From contig JAGVSM010000998.1 in assembly GCA_022494885.1 (NCBI GenBank), forward strand, positions 30,612 through 94,611: a stretch of DNA of 64,000 bases, written 5' to 3'. Shown here in pieces: positions 34,844 through 45,899 of this stretch. Position numbers and translations under genes: made by a program. This DNA comes from Micrasema longulum. Taxonomy: Eukaryota > Arthropoda > Insecta > Trichoptera > Brachycentridae. Positions within the stretch are counted from its first letter, which is position 1. Every line of letters begins with the position of its first letter. Under the pieces are notes generated by a model. That model ran no database searches, was not told the DNA's origin, and was given only the letters and a program-made list of their open reading frames with translations.

Positions 34844-35816
34844 TCTATACGTGTACATGATAACAATGTAGTACAAACGATATTTTTTTTAACGATTTGT
34901 TTACCTTATATTCCGACAAAACATGTTATTCTTCTTTAAAAAAAGGTACAACACCATTTATGTTATTTTTGTAGGGTAAATTCAACCCTTATGAAATATC
35001 CTTTGAAATATTTGCTATAAAAAAACTGTTTAAGAGTTTGGTAACACATTAGACAACTTTCATAATTCATCCCATTTTCCCACAAAACCTTACATCAGTT
35101 TTGCCATTTATAAATAGTTCTGTCAAAGTGTGACCAAGTAGGCATCTACACGTTTTAGGAGATGTACTAAGAACATAAAAAACTTTCTGATTACAAAATT
35201 TCTCGGTACTAAAATGGCTCATCTGTATTCCAAGAAGAAAACTTACCTGATAAGATACCACTTAGTTTTAAGGTTGATGACTCATAGTTAAACTTCATTC
35301 TGTAGAGTTTAAGTGTGTCCAGAACTTCCAGAAATACTTCTTCCTCTAAACATAAGTATTAGAAATAAACGTTGTTCAAGGAATCATTTTAGGCGGTTTT
35401 TTTGTTTTTAATATGACTATTCTGTAATGAATTTTTTTGCAAAAATCTAGTATTTGGCGAACTTTAATTGCAAAAGCATTTTCTGCAAAGATAGAAAACC
35501 GATTACTGAGATTTTTTATTTATATAATATATATATATATATTTTTACAGTAAACATGATAGGTAAAACAGAGTATTAAAAAACAAAGGATAATTACAAA
35601 GAAATAAAATATATATTAACAGTAAAAATAGTAAACAAAAAAATCCCATAAAGGCATGGCATGGTTTGTGGGTATACAAAAAAATATAGAAAAGTTTTTT
35701 TTTAGAATATACTATTTGTAGCCAGGACGTAAAACATTGAACAAAAAATATAAGCAGATAATGTATTTTATATATTAACTTGTTGCTTGGAAATATTACA
35801 AATATTTATTATTTCA
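34844..35816. other. gene-free stretch
   Basis: Nothing recognised. A TATATATATA run lies at 35525-35543, inside an AT-rich patch that may be a LINE tail. Confidence 0.45.
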
Positions 35817-36118
35817 ACAATGTTTTGAGTTTGTCCAAATGCTTGCAGACTGGCTGATTCTCTCCCTAGGAAGTGGTTCATATTTGAATTTGTTGCAACA
35901 TAGAGGGAAAACATTTTTGAGAAAGGAATACGGTAGTCTAGGCTTTAGTCTAGTCTAGAATTAACAGGGTTTATGACTTGTCATTGGCTACTTAGACTAC
36001 CATATTCCCTTCGCAAAAATGTTTTTTCTCTCTGTTGCAACAAATTTAGGTATGAACAACTCCCTAGGAAGAGAATCCAGCCAGTCTGCAAGTTTTTGGA
36101 TATGCTCAAAACATTATT
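35817..36118. repeat. 300-bp palindrome of repeat family G
   Basis: Left arm 35817-35940 and right arm 35993-36118 are inverted copies of each other with roughly nine in ten bases matching, around a 52-bp centre. Landmarks are ATGTTTTGAG, CTTGCAGACTGGCTG, TCC(C)TAGG, TTTGTTGCAACA and AACATTTTTG. The centre holds ACAGGGTTTATGACTTGTCA, the core phrase of family G. Transcripts would fold into a long hairpin. Confidence 0.88.
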
Positions 36119-36179
36119 AAATTAACTACCTGGTAAAAGAAGAAGTACAAAAAGTTGGAAAATTATTTTCAGGCGTTGC

Positions 36180-36430
36180 CTTGTAAGTGGATTGGTTGAG
36201 CCGGATGAATCTCACCCACGAGATAAAGTTTTCACCTCTTTTTCTTCACAAAAGTCAACATATGGAAGAGTTGATGAAATGTAGAAGTTCGTCAGAATGG
36301 TGAATGTTACACAGCGTATAAAGTGGACATTTAAACCAGCCAATGACAGGTTATAAGCCCTGTAAATGTCTAGACTACCATATTCCCCTCACAAAAATGT
36401 TTTCACTCTTTGTTGCAACAAATTTAAATA
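36180..36430 (+). repeat. repeat family G, second copy
   Basis: Contains GGTGAATGTTACACAGCGTA, TTTAAACCAGCCAATGACAG and ACTACCATATTCCC...TTGTTGCAACAAATTT. It repeats one arm and the centre of the neighbouring palindrome, and aligns with 52780-52995 in the same orientation. Confidence 0.75.
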
Positions 36431-36654
36431 TTTTGTATTTGTTCATTTTTAAGCCTGGTCAAAATAAAAGTCGTGTTCTGAAACCAGTCGTCACATTGAA
36501 TATATTTTAGTGAATTAATATAAACTGAATTGTATATTATTACGAGTATATTCCTTGAATATTGCTTTTCATAAAAAAAATGTGGAGTGGAAAATTTGAC
36601 AACTTTTCTAGTTTTTGCTCCAATTTTTTTTACATGACAAATTAATATATTATG

Positions 36655-36900
36655 CAGTACTAGCGGACCCAAAAGCGGACCCGACAGACGATGTCCCGCC
36701 CAAACGTTGGCTTGCCTAATATTAGTTGGTTCAGAAACAGTTTTTTCGATATTCGAATTTTCGTTCGTATCCAAAGATACAGATCGCAGTGCCACCTAAC
36801 GGGCTCAATTGTAAATTTAAACCAACAAGGGACCCACTCAAATACACACACAAAAAATGTCATCAAAATTGATCCAGCTGTTTAGTAGGAGTTAAGTGAC
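36655..36900 (+). repeat. dispersed arthropod-type repeat (ACTAGCGGACCC type)
   Basis: Starts TACTAGCGGACCCAAAAGCG and ends AAAATTGATCCAGCTGTTTA...GTTAAGTGACA, a layout familiar from many arthropod genomes. Short open frames on both strands here are by-products. Class uncertain (LINE/SINE 3' module or Helitron-like). Confidence 0.5.
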
Positions 36901-37089
36901 AATGTAATTTTATTTTATTAATATAAACGGCAAAACTGCCTATTACAAACTAGTAACATTAACATATTTGGTTTGATAATTTATAAAAAACAACATTTAT
37001 TACTTTAAACCCAAAATTTAGAAACAAAAACGAAACCTTATAACTATATAACACATTCAGTATAAGTATTAAACAATTTTTTTTAGGTT

Positions 37090-38085
37090 AAAATCAAATT
37101 ATATAATAAAATATTTGAAGGATTAATATAACCAGAAAATCATAAAGTACTGTTTCGTATAACAATTATACTAAAGATTTAATTACCCTTCACCATCTCT
37201 GAAAAAGTTTATTAGGTGTGATTCATAAGAACAATATCCTACACATAGAATTAAGAATAGTCCAGAAACCGCATACGCGCATCAAACTGAAGGCGACTTA
37301 ACTATTAATAAATGAGTAGTTTTACGTTTAGACCCATTAGTTTCTTTGTAGACGTCGATCAGTACGCAACTCCTGATTTGAATTCAACTATGCCGTGTTG
37401 TGTCCTTTTAAAGTGTAAAAATACTGCTAAGGCCTTAAAAATCAGGATTGGATCACATTTCATGTGTAATTAGTAAATGAATGCGTAAGTAGCAAATTCA
37501 TTACTAATAAATTGAATTATTTTTCCATCTGTCAGATTAGCGAAGAAATCAAAATGGACATTTCATTAGTGTTGCTAGGGTAGTAATTTTTTTTACCCTA
37601 CTTTGCTCATTTAATGAGAGATAAACAACTCTGATTAAATAATTCTGTGGTGGAGATTTGACCATCATTATCTTTAAAACATCAAATATTATTTAACATC
37701 ATATAAAAATATCCGTTTTATGTAAAATAAAACTTATTTTAAGTTCAAGATTCATTAATTCAATTACTCTTATTAAATGACTCTTTACATATCTACTATG
37801 TTGTGTCAATCAATATTTCCGCGTGCACAATAAAATTAACAGATTGATTTTTTTTTACCTTACATTTGTGTTATGATTATATTTTTTCCCATCGTGCAAC
37901 ATTACGCGGCGACATCACGAATACGCGTGGCAAAAGTGAGGCATAATGGCGGAATTTTCGGACACAGTCCGATGTTTTTAAATATGATTCTACGCTCCTT
38001 CTGGACTATTCTTAATTCTATGATCCTACAGTAAATAAATTCGATACGTGGGAATAACCATTGCAAAAATCTTGGATAATATTTA
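37090..38085 (-). repeat. older repeat interrupted by P-like copy 3
   Basis: The two flanks, 37090-37243 and 38031-38085, together match the inverse of 32850-33010 (AGTACTGTTTC, ACAATTATACTAAAG, ACCATC, ACAATATCCTAC, then ATACGTGGGAAT). The match is broken exactly at the P-like insertion. Confidence 0.7.
37244..38022 (+). mobile_element. non-autonomous P-like element with THAP-like exon, copy 3
   Basis: Both 24-bp inverted ends are intact and identical (start CATAGAATTAAGAATAGTCC, end inverted at 38022), with the perfect 8-bp duplication ATCCTACA at 37236-37243 and 38023-38030. The THAP-like start at about 37390 reads MPCCVLLKCKNTAKALK and then drifts. 779 bp, no transposase catalytic region. 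This is the youngest-looking copy by its ends. Confidence 0.9.
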
Positions 38086-38446
38086 ATACAGCATAACAAG
38101 TATACACTGTCCGTGAGTTGTTGCTTTAAAACGGTGCTACTTGTCTAGTAATTCTTCCAGGCACCCTGAAATTAATGAGATATAACAGTTCTGGGCAATC
38201 CCCTATCAAATTTACAATTTTAAATTAGTATGATAAGTCTGTATTTTTTTGTTCTATCGTTAAGTTTGAATAAATTTAATGTTTTTAATAAAAAATCGAA
38301 AATTAAAAATTCACGACAGCACAGAAGCACAGAAAGATTGTGATTAGAATTTGTGAGAAAAGATTGTGACAGAAGTGTTACAAATTTTTACCGTTAGTGT
38401 TTTATCAGTTAAGTAGCTCTAAAACTAATTAATCATTGGACTACTT

Positions 38447-39010
38447 ATTCTTAGTTTGGTGACAAGAGTTTTAAAAACACTTTGTCAAAGGCCTTGCTAA
38501 AGTCAATGTAAATAGAATCTACCTGTTTCCGTAATATAAATGAATTAGTTATGACATTTTCGTATGAAATTAAATTATTAAGTGTTGATCTAGCTGACAA
38601 GAATCCATGCTGAGAGGTTGTTATTATATGCTTTAAGTTTGTTGATGCAAGTAATTTATTTAAAATATTGTTTTTGAAGAGTTTGGGGATGGCCGAAAAT
38701 ATGCATATTTGACGATAATTTATAATGTCACTCCTATCACCACTCTTAAAAAATTGAGTTAAGAATCTGGATTACATTAAGAAATTGTCTCTCTGACAGT
38801 GATTTATTGAAAATTATATACAAAAGAAGAACGAAACAATCAACACATTTTTTCAAAAACACAGATGGAATTTTGTCTGGACCATAAATGCATTTAGATT
38901 CAAGTTGCAATATGCTGTTTTTAATGTCTTTAAATTCAATACTAAGAAAAAAAAATAGTATTACATCGTAGTATTCAAGTATTATTCTCAAATCATCTCT
39001 AAAAATCACC
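38447..39010 (-). mobile_element. CR1/jockey-like LINE reverse transcriptase fragment
   Basis: Minus-strand translation follows RT order. About 38920-38790 gives GPDKIPSVFLKKCVD; about 38755-38690 gives FKSGDRSDIINYRQICIFSA; about 38610-38570 gives SQHGFLSARSTLNNL; about 38510-38470 gives VDSIYIDFSKAFDKV. These are RT motifs 0 to A (K-S-P-G-x-D, P-I-F-K-x-G-D, Q-H-G-F, D-F-x-K-A-F-D). One frameshift lies between the first two blocks. Truncated before the YxDD box. Confidence 0.85.
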
Positions 39011-40499
39011 AAAAATATGATAACAAAGATTGCAATCAACATTTACTATTGAAAAAAACATCTGAAACCAGAAATAACAAGATTGTATCCTGTTAATAAA
39101 AAACAAAAAACCCTACAGTGTATGTTCTCAAGATCCAATGTATGTTGAGGAGTGGATGAAAAGAAATACCTTTTCCCGGATGTGGAAAATTTAGTGGAGT
39201 GTATGGTTGACGGGGAAAGTTGCAAAACTTCACAAACCTGCTGTTACGTTGAGGCGTGACGTGATGCTGGAACCTGGTGACGATGCTGGCAGTCTTGTTG
39301 CGCTGGTACAACTTGTGATTGAAGCTGGCGGTTGGCGTGGACGCTAGCATAGCTCAGTTGTTGTTGTTTGTGATGATAGCACTTCACTAGTTTTGTGTTA
39401 GTACTGGATTAAATCAGTTTTTGACGGGGACTCACACGCGTGATTTTTTTTGTGCGTATCGTTGCTAGAAAAATGAGAAGGACGGGTAAATAGATATACA
39501 TTTAGAGCAATGTAATGAGTTAATCCGAACAACGTTAGTATAATGGAAAATAATGACCAAAATGATATTATATTTGGAATGAAATATTTTTCGTTTCCTT
39601 AAACTAATATTGACAAGATATTAATTTTAGATGTCAAGTGAGCATAATTTTATGGCATGATTTCTTAATGAATTTTATTTCAATTATCAAATTTGTCTAT
39701 GCATAAGAAAAATCTATGCTTAGTTTAAGTAGTTTTCTTCTTAAAGACGAGCTTGTTTTAAGATTGCATACTTTATAAAACCAATCCTTGCAAAATAAAA
39801 AATAAAAATCGAGTGGTTCTAGCTCCGATTGGTTTTTCTATCAGGTTTTCTCTCAATACAAAGGCCCGCTCTAAGCCAATAAATACTCAAAGAGCTTAAT
39901 TACCAAGCTACCAATGGCCTGAATCTAAATTACTCGCTAAGACAAGAAGTATCCGAAGGTGCTAGATAGCGGAAGGCCGTATTTTTGGACAACGAGATTA
40001 AGGTAGATGCGAGAAACGTAAAAGCTCGCAAGATAATGAACTTAAAGAGAAACTTCCCATCAGGTTTTACGCCATTTTACGTGATCCTAATAAACAAGGG
40101 TAGCAATAATAAATTTAATATTCGTTATAATGCCTCTGATTCACAGAGACTACTGAAATCTAAAGTATTTTAAACGCTACCCTATTTTATGCCTCTTTTT
40201 AAGGTGACCGTTCTATGCCCCTATTTTACTGCTAATAGTTTTGAATATTTTGTTAGACATTTGCATGAAAAGTCGAAGGTTATTTAAAAAAACTCGTTTC
40301 TGAATAATATTGAGAATTTTCTTTTCTTAATTTTTAAAATCAAAGAAGACGTTTTGCTTCTTTTGAATTTTATTTAGAACTGAAAAATGATAAAAAACAT
40401 TTAAAAATAATTTTAAATAATTAAAAGAGTACTTTAACAAATGCCATAATTCCACCTGGTAAATTTTATTGTTTTTAAATTTAAATTGTCTTTCTTGAA
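39011..40499. other. gene-free stretch
   Basis: 39130-39360 has a more balanced composition with an 85-codon minus frame (39093-39350) that I cannot identify. 39860-40140 contains a 62-codon plus frame, also unidentified. The rest is AT-rich. Confidence 0.35.
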
Positions 40500-41335
40500 A
40501 TTTATTTATTTATATATCAACGGTTCAAAGAACCTTTTACAACAAAAAGTATTACAGAAATAATCACAGCAGTGAACAATTCATTATGTAATATATAATA
40601 TGAAGTATAACTATATATTTTAACTAAATAATTAAAACTAAACAAATTAGTTTTTTTTTTTTTTTAACTGCAAAAAAGTAAAAAAGAAACATACAAATAT
40701 AAGATGACTAATAAAAGATAACAAATCGAAGTGAGAAAACCTTATGTTCTTAATATAAATAAAGCAAAATTAAAATTGAGAATAATTTAACATAAACATA
40801 AAGTGACTAGTATTAAGCTAGGTTATAATGGAAAAGAAAAATAATGCTACGATAAGATTTTATAAATAATACGTTTTTTGTATCAATGTGAAAGCTGAAA
40901 TAATCTTAATAACACCTTTATATTATCAGTTGGTTGGAAGATTTTGTAATTTGGCAATGAATCCACAAATGTTCAATTTATATAAAAAGAAATAACAAAA
41001 ATACGCATCCAAAAAAACAAAGTTAAATTTATTAAAATAAATTCATTCCTTTTCTAAAAAATAACGAGTGAGTTACATTTAAATGCATTAACAGAGTTTG
41101 TATTAAAAATATCAAATAATTTTTTCGAACTTATTTCCATACCTATGTATTCTGGATATAGGTGAATGCATTTCGAAGTTGGTACGAGAATTGTTACAAT
41201 AAAATAATTCTCTACTTCTAGTGTAAATATTGTATGTAATTACATTCATATTATACTGCTCTGTTTTCTTTTTCCGTATTATGTATTTTATTCGTTATTG
41301 TTTGTAAAACGCTAGGCGCATAAATGCTTTAAAAA
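40500..41335 (-). mobile_element. LINE-type 3' end, minus orientation
   Basis: Begins (in plus coordinates) with ATTTATTTATTTATATATCA and ACGGTTCAAAGAACCTTTTA. The same end, inverted, closes at 56960 (TAAAAGGTTCTTTGAACCGT...ATAAATAAATAAATAAAT), with ATAATCACAGCAGTG shared further in. The tetranucleotide tail marks a retroposed 3' terminus. No coding motif was found in the rest, so the upstream limit is a guess. Confidence 0.5.
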
Positions 41336-42132
41336 AAAAATTGAGAAATAGTAACCAAAACTCGCTATTCCACGGTTGACCGGAATATTTATTGATATTT
41401 TAATGGGGATGGAGAACCCTTTTTACAAGAGTGTACTTTATTCGATCACTTAACCCAGTGAATAACATTTATCATTCTTTCTATGAGTAAATTTTCATAT
41501 TTCTATGATATTTGCATTTGTTGATACAAAGTTAAAAGGTTAAAACCATTACTAATGTAGGTAAGATTCCACCGTGTTTTTAAAATTAACTAGGAAACTG
41601 AAATCAATTTTAGTTTTTTTTTTTACTTTTTCCTAAACAAGCTGGTTATAAAAATAAGCACTATTGAAATATTTAAGGACCGATTTGGAATGATAGTTTG
41701 TTCATTTTATTTAGTTTTTAAAAATATATGGACAAAGTCATTTCAAACCAAAAATTTTAATTTTAACTTCTACCAAGATGTAAAACCTTTTTGAGAAGGG
41801 AGTATAGAAGCTTACACATTTACATATCCAAAATTTTTCCCACTTTTTTTGTAATTCTTAAATCATAATTTTCTCTCTTACACCGCACGCACTATCTCAC
41901 CCACTCAGATTCTATCAAACCCATATTTTTACCCGTTTTAGCTACATAAATAGTTTTAAAGGAAAATTCTGTCGACTTTTGCGTTAAGTGCACTGGTTTG
42001 TTTTCAAACATTTATTTTCAACAATATGCATGAAATAAGTTACTGCAATCATGGAGATCAGTCACCTTTGTGCTAATGGCAAAAAACATCTACTTAACGT
42101 TCTGTGCAATATACCTGAACTTTCAATTTATA
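41336..42132. other. gene-free stretch
   Basis: A short family G-like scrap (TTTTTGAGAAGGGAGTATAG) at about 41790-41820; otherwise unassigned. Confidence 0.4.
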
Positions 42133-42835
42133 CTTCTACTCATAAATGAGTAGTCTTACGTTTTCATCATATGTTCCTTTGTAGACGTCACTCAGTACGC
42201 AACTCCCGATTTACTGCTGGGATCAAAAAGAAACAGGATGGATCCACATTTCACGTGTAAGTAGTAAATTCACAAACCATATTACTTAAGAATTCAATTA
42301 TTTTTTCATCAGTCAGATTGTCAAAGAAAACAAAATGAACATTTTGTTAGTGTTGCCAAAGTAGTGAATTTTTTTGTGCTACTTTGTTCATTTAATGAGA
42401 GAAACTATGAAAATTGGACCTCTCGCATTAAATATTACCGTGGTGAATATTAGACCGACATAACTTTTGAAACAAAACGTCATCAAATATTATTTAACAC
42501 GACATAAAAATATCAGCTTTGTGTAAAATAAAATTTGTTTCATTTTTTAAAGTTCAGACTTCAATTATTCGTATTAAATGACCCTTACTAATCTACTCTA
42601 TTGTGTCAATCAATGTTTCCGCGTGAACAATAAAATTTAAGGAAAATTAAAATTAGCTTTTTCTATATATTAATCTTACATTTGTGTTATGATATTATTG
42701 TTCGCAATTTGGCAACAATATGCGGCAAAATTCGCGCATGCACGCGGGTGAAAGTGAGGCAAAGTGGAGGGTGATTAACGGTCTTTTGGACACATTCCGA
42801 TGTATTTAAATATGATTCTACGTAATAATTCTATG
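42133..42835 (+). mobile_element. P-like element, 5'-truncated copy 4
   Basis: Aligns with the other copies from the palindrome CTACTCATAAATGAGTAGT (42136 on) to the terminal AATTCTATG, but the left inverted repeat and the THAP start codon are missing. About 20 bp just inside the right end are deleted. It keeps CAGGATGGATCCACATTTCA followed by CGTGTAAGTAG, which preserves the exon-1 splice donor (GTAAGT) lost in the other copies. No target duplication can be paired because one end is gone. Confidence 0.8.
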
Positions 42836-43449
42836 CGTCAAATAGTAAAATTGATTACGCGTACGTTGCAATTTACTTAAATATTTGTAGATTTAATGGC
42901 CTACCACTTATAAAATTGAATTGTTGATAGGGTATTGTAAAATGGTTAACTATAGGCATCTTAATCTTTCTATAAAATATTTTTTGTGGTCAACTGAAAT
43001 TGTGAAATTTAGCATTTTATAATTGTAACGGATGACCAATTTTTAACCCTTATGTTGATCTTTAATGTAAAATGAAACCTAGAATTTGTATTGTTTTTTT
43101 TCATCAGATCGTAAAAACAAAAAAAAATGTCTAACTAATGTTACTCAAATAGGGCAACATCAAGATTTAAGCACTCAAAAAAATGACGGTAAAATGTTTA
43201 TTGCCTTTGATTTTCCCAGAGTTTTAACAATCGAAAAATAAAAGAAGATTGGGAATCTAATCAACTGACAGCTGAGATTTTATGTCAATTATTTTGAAAA
43301 AGCGCCTATTACATAAAAATACGTATTAGAAATTGTCGTTTTTATTTATTGTGATAAATCATTTTTCGATTTTCTGATCATGATTGTATTCGTAATTTAT
43401 TATAAATCTACGGAATCATTTCAATTTAATTAATATTTCAAATTAAATA
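42836..43449. other. gene-free stretch
   Basis: Nothing recognised. Confidence 0.5.
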
Positions 43450-44020
43450 ACACAATACATACATAGCCTTGTTATGGTTTTTTAGACGAAACCTGTTTTA
43501 GGCCATAACAATTAACAGGGAAAAAAAAGCATAGTAAATTACATGAAATAATAATATACTACCATCATCATTCCATGTCCGCTCCTTAGCTGGAGCATAT
43601 GGTATCCACAAAGAGCCTCCATGCATTTCTGTCTGCCGTCAACTCATTTGCATCCTCCCAAGTCAGGTTCTCGCCCCGAAGTTCTGACATAAACTGCCGG
43701 CGAACTGTAAGCAGTGGATGTCCAGGACGTCGAAAACCTGATGCCTTGTAAAGTAGGCAAGCGTGGTTAAGGCTCTCAGGTGGCATCCGCAGTTTTGCCT
43801 CCGCTTGACAACAGTTGTCAACGGAGTTTGCTGCGTCTGTTTTCTTATTACCTCCATTCTCATAAAGTCAAACCCAAGATTTTTCTAAAACACCTATTCT
43901 CAAAATTCAGAATTTCGCTATTTTGGGCCCTAGTCGGGTGCCACGATTCGCATCCGTAGAGGAGAATAGGTGTTATGCAGGCGTTATATAGGCGGCATTT
44001 GGTTTTAACCGAGTAAATAT
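43450..44020 (-). mobile_element. non-LTR retrotransposon C-terminal fragment
   Basis: On the minus strand about 44015-43865 gives CRLYNACITPILLYGCESW and FENRCFRKILGLTL, the post-RT block of RTE-like and related LINEs. After a frame break, 43786-43586 reads GFRRPGHPLLTVRRQFMSEL, LTWEDANELTADRNAWRLFV and the stop. A second copy of the last 30 codons lies at 6308-6395. The 3' part has a hairpin TTGTTATGG/CCATAACAA (43471-43510) around AAACCTGTTTTA. Confidence 0.8.
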
Positions 44021-45541
44021 GCAATTTTCAGACAGCCTTTATAATGTTGAATGTGTTTAATGTGATTAATATACTATACAATAACAATATTAAGATGGAA
44101 AAAAAACATTTAAAAATACTTTTAAAAAAGGTGATATCATTGAGTGTTACAAACACAATCTAAAAAAAAGAATAGCGAATAAAAATAATAAGAAGATTAA
44201 GGGCCACAAATATATAAACATATTAAAATATAAATTATACATAAATAATATTGTAACTAAGCGGCTACCAATTGTGACGCATAAATCTAGACATGTACTT
44301 CGTCACATTTTTTTTTGGCGCGCAACTCTGTTTATCTATGCCTCGAGAAACGGTACGCTATTTTCGCAGTTTCCAAATAAGGGACCCCGAAGAATTTGGT
44401 AAGTACCAAATAATAACGTTATTCTCAACTATTGAAAACTATTCTTGAGTCCAAATACTAATTACTTGATTTTGACATGGTCCTTTTTATCTGTATGTAT
44501 ATAATTAATACTATAACCTAATATGTTCTTACTGACCACGTGGAAATTAAGAGGTGATATTTTCGAACCACTACAAAATTAAGTGTCTAAAAGCACCCTT
44601 AGACCATGTCACATGGCGACAATAAGATCAAGGCGAGGACCAACTATGAAGATAATAAATTAACGAAAACAATATCGTGTCCGCTTTTCATCTGTTTATC
44701 AGCTTTTTATTTTTTGTCTCTTTGTCTTCACTTTTTTGGAAGCGGTAGTACCAAGATTAACTGATTATGTAAAGAACTGCAGTTTACCTGCAAATTGCTT
44801 TCTGATGAAAACTTCGGCTTTACATTTTTTAACAAATCCATGGAGACATTTCACAACCATCCCAAGCTATTTTTCGTGACAAGTTGTACCATTTTTCACC
44901 CCGTGGATTGTTAGGAGTAATCCAGCTTCGTCTCTTTGATTGAAGATTTCATGATTACCTAAGAGGTATTGTCATATAAACATGACAAAATGCCGTTTAT
45001 TGAGTAAATATTCATTTGTGTGAAATGAACTACTTTTTAAGTTTGTAGATCACATTATGATTAGATTAGTTTCCAGTTTTATGACTTTTATTACTGTAGT
45101 AAAGCAAGTGATAAAGCTGTTTGTTATATTATTTGTAAAAGTCAACCATACAGCTTGATTTTCAAAACGAATATAAGTTAGTCTCATTCAGATTTTGTGT
45201 TATTACATCATAAGTTTGTAGATACTTAATTAGTTATAAAGTATTCTACACCACCACAAATAACCATTTATATATTTTACCAAATGTGCTCCAAACTTTT
45301 GTTTGAAAACATTTTTGTAATACAAGCTAACCCAGATTTGGATTCACTATTTACTTAACTTTGAGTTTTTTCATTTTTGTTCAAATATGTTAAATAATAA
45401 TAACACATTCTAACAAATTTATCTTATTAGATATAATGTCTTCAAAAAACTTACTAGTTTTGTTTCACTTCATGTTGAAATAATACATTTCTTAACTTTT
45501 GATATTCATAAAGCAATAAATTTAATAGATTATTAATATAC
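44021..45541. other. gene-free 1.5-kb stretch
   Basis: No open frame, splice-like exon or recognised repeat. Confidence 0.5.
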
Positions 45542-45805
45542 TGTTTCTACTTTGTATCATCTAATTAGGAAACATATAACATTCTGCACATTTTCTGTTT
45601 ATTGTTCCTACATTGTATCATCTTATTAGGAAACATATAAGGCTCTGCACATTTTCTGTTTATTGTTCCTACATTGTATCATCTGATTAGGAAACATAGA
45701 AGGTTCTTTATATTTTTTATATATCGTTCCTACATTTTGTCATCTCGTTGGGAAACATGTCAGATTCGAGCCTTTTTTTTATACTGTATATTATCTTAGT
45801 AGAGA
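45542..45805. repeat. 61-bp tandem array
   Basis: The phrase GTT(T/C)CTAC(A/T)TTGTATCATC recurs at about 45542, 45603, 45664 and 45725, with decay towards the right and a last ruined unit near 45784. Units contain TTAGGAAACATATAA and CTGCACATTTTCTGTTTATT. The first three agree closely. Confidence 0.85.
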
Positions 45806-45899
45806 ACATATAATAGCTTGATAATTTTGATATTTTGTTACCATATTTTTTGTGTCAGTCGAAACTAACATTTTCAATAGGTTTTTTTTTTTTAATAAA

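Noticed and set aside
36424..36885. Short open frames on both strands around a GC-richer patch
   Set aside because: They run through a dispersed arthropod repeat (ACTAGCGGACCC type) and have no conserved domain.
45542..45805. CRISPR-like array
   Set aside because: The 61-bp units are contiguous tandem repeats without unique spacers, in a eukaryotic context.
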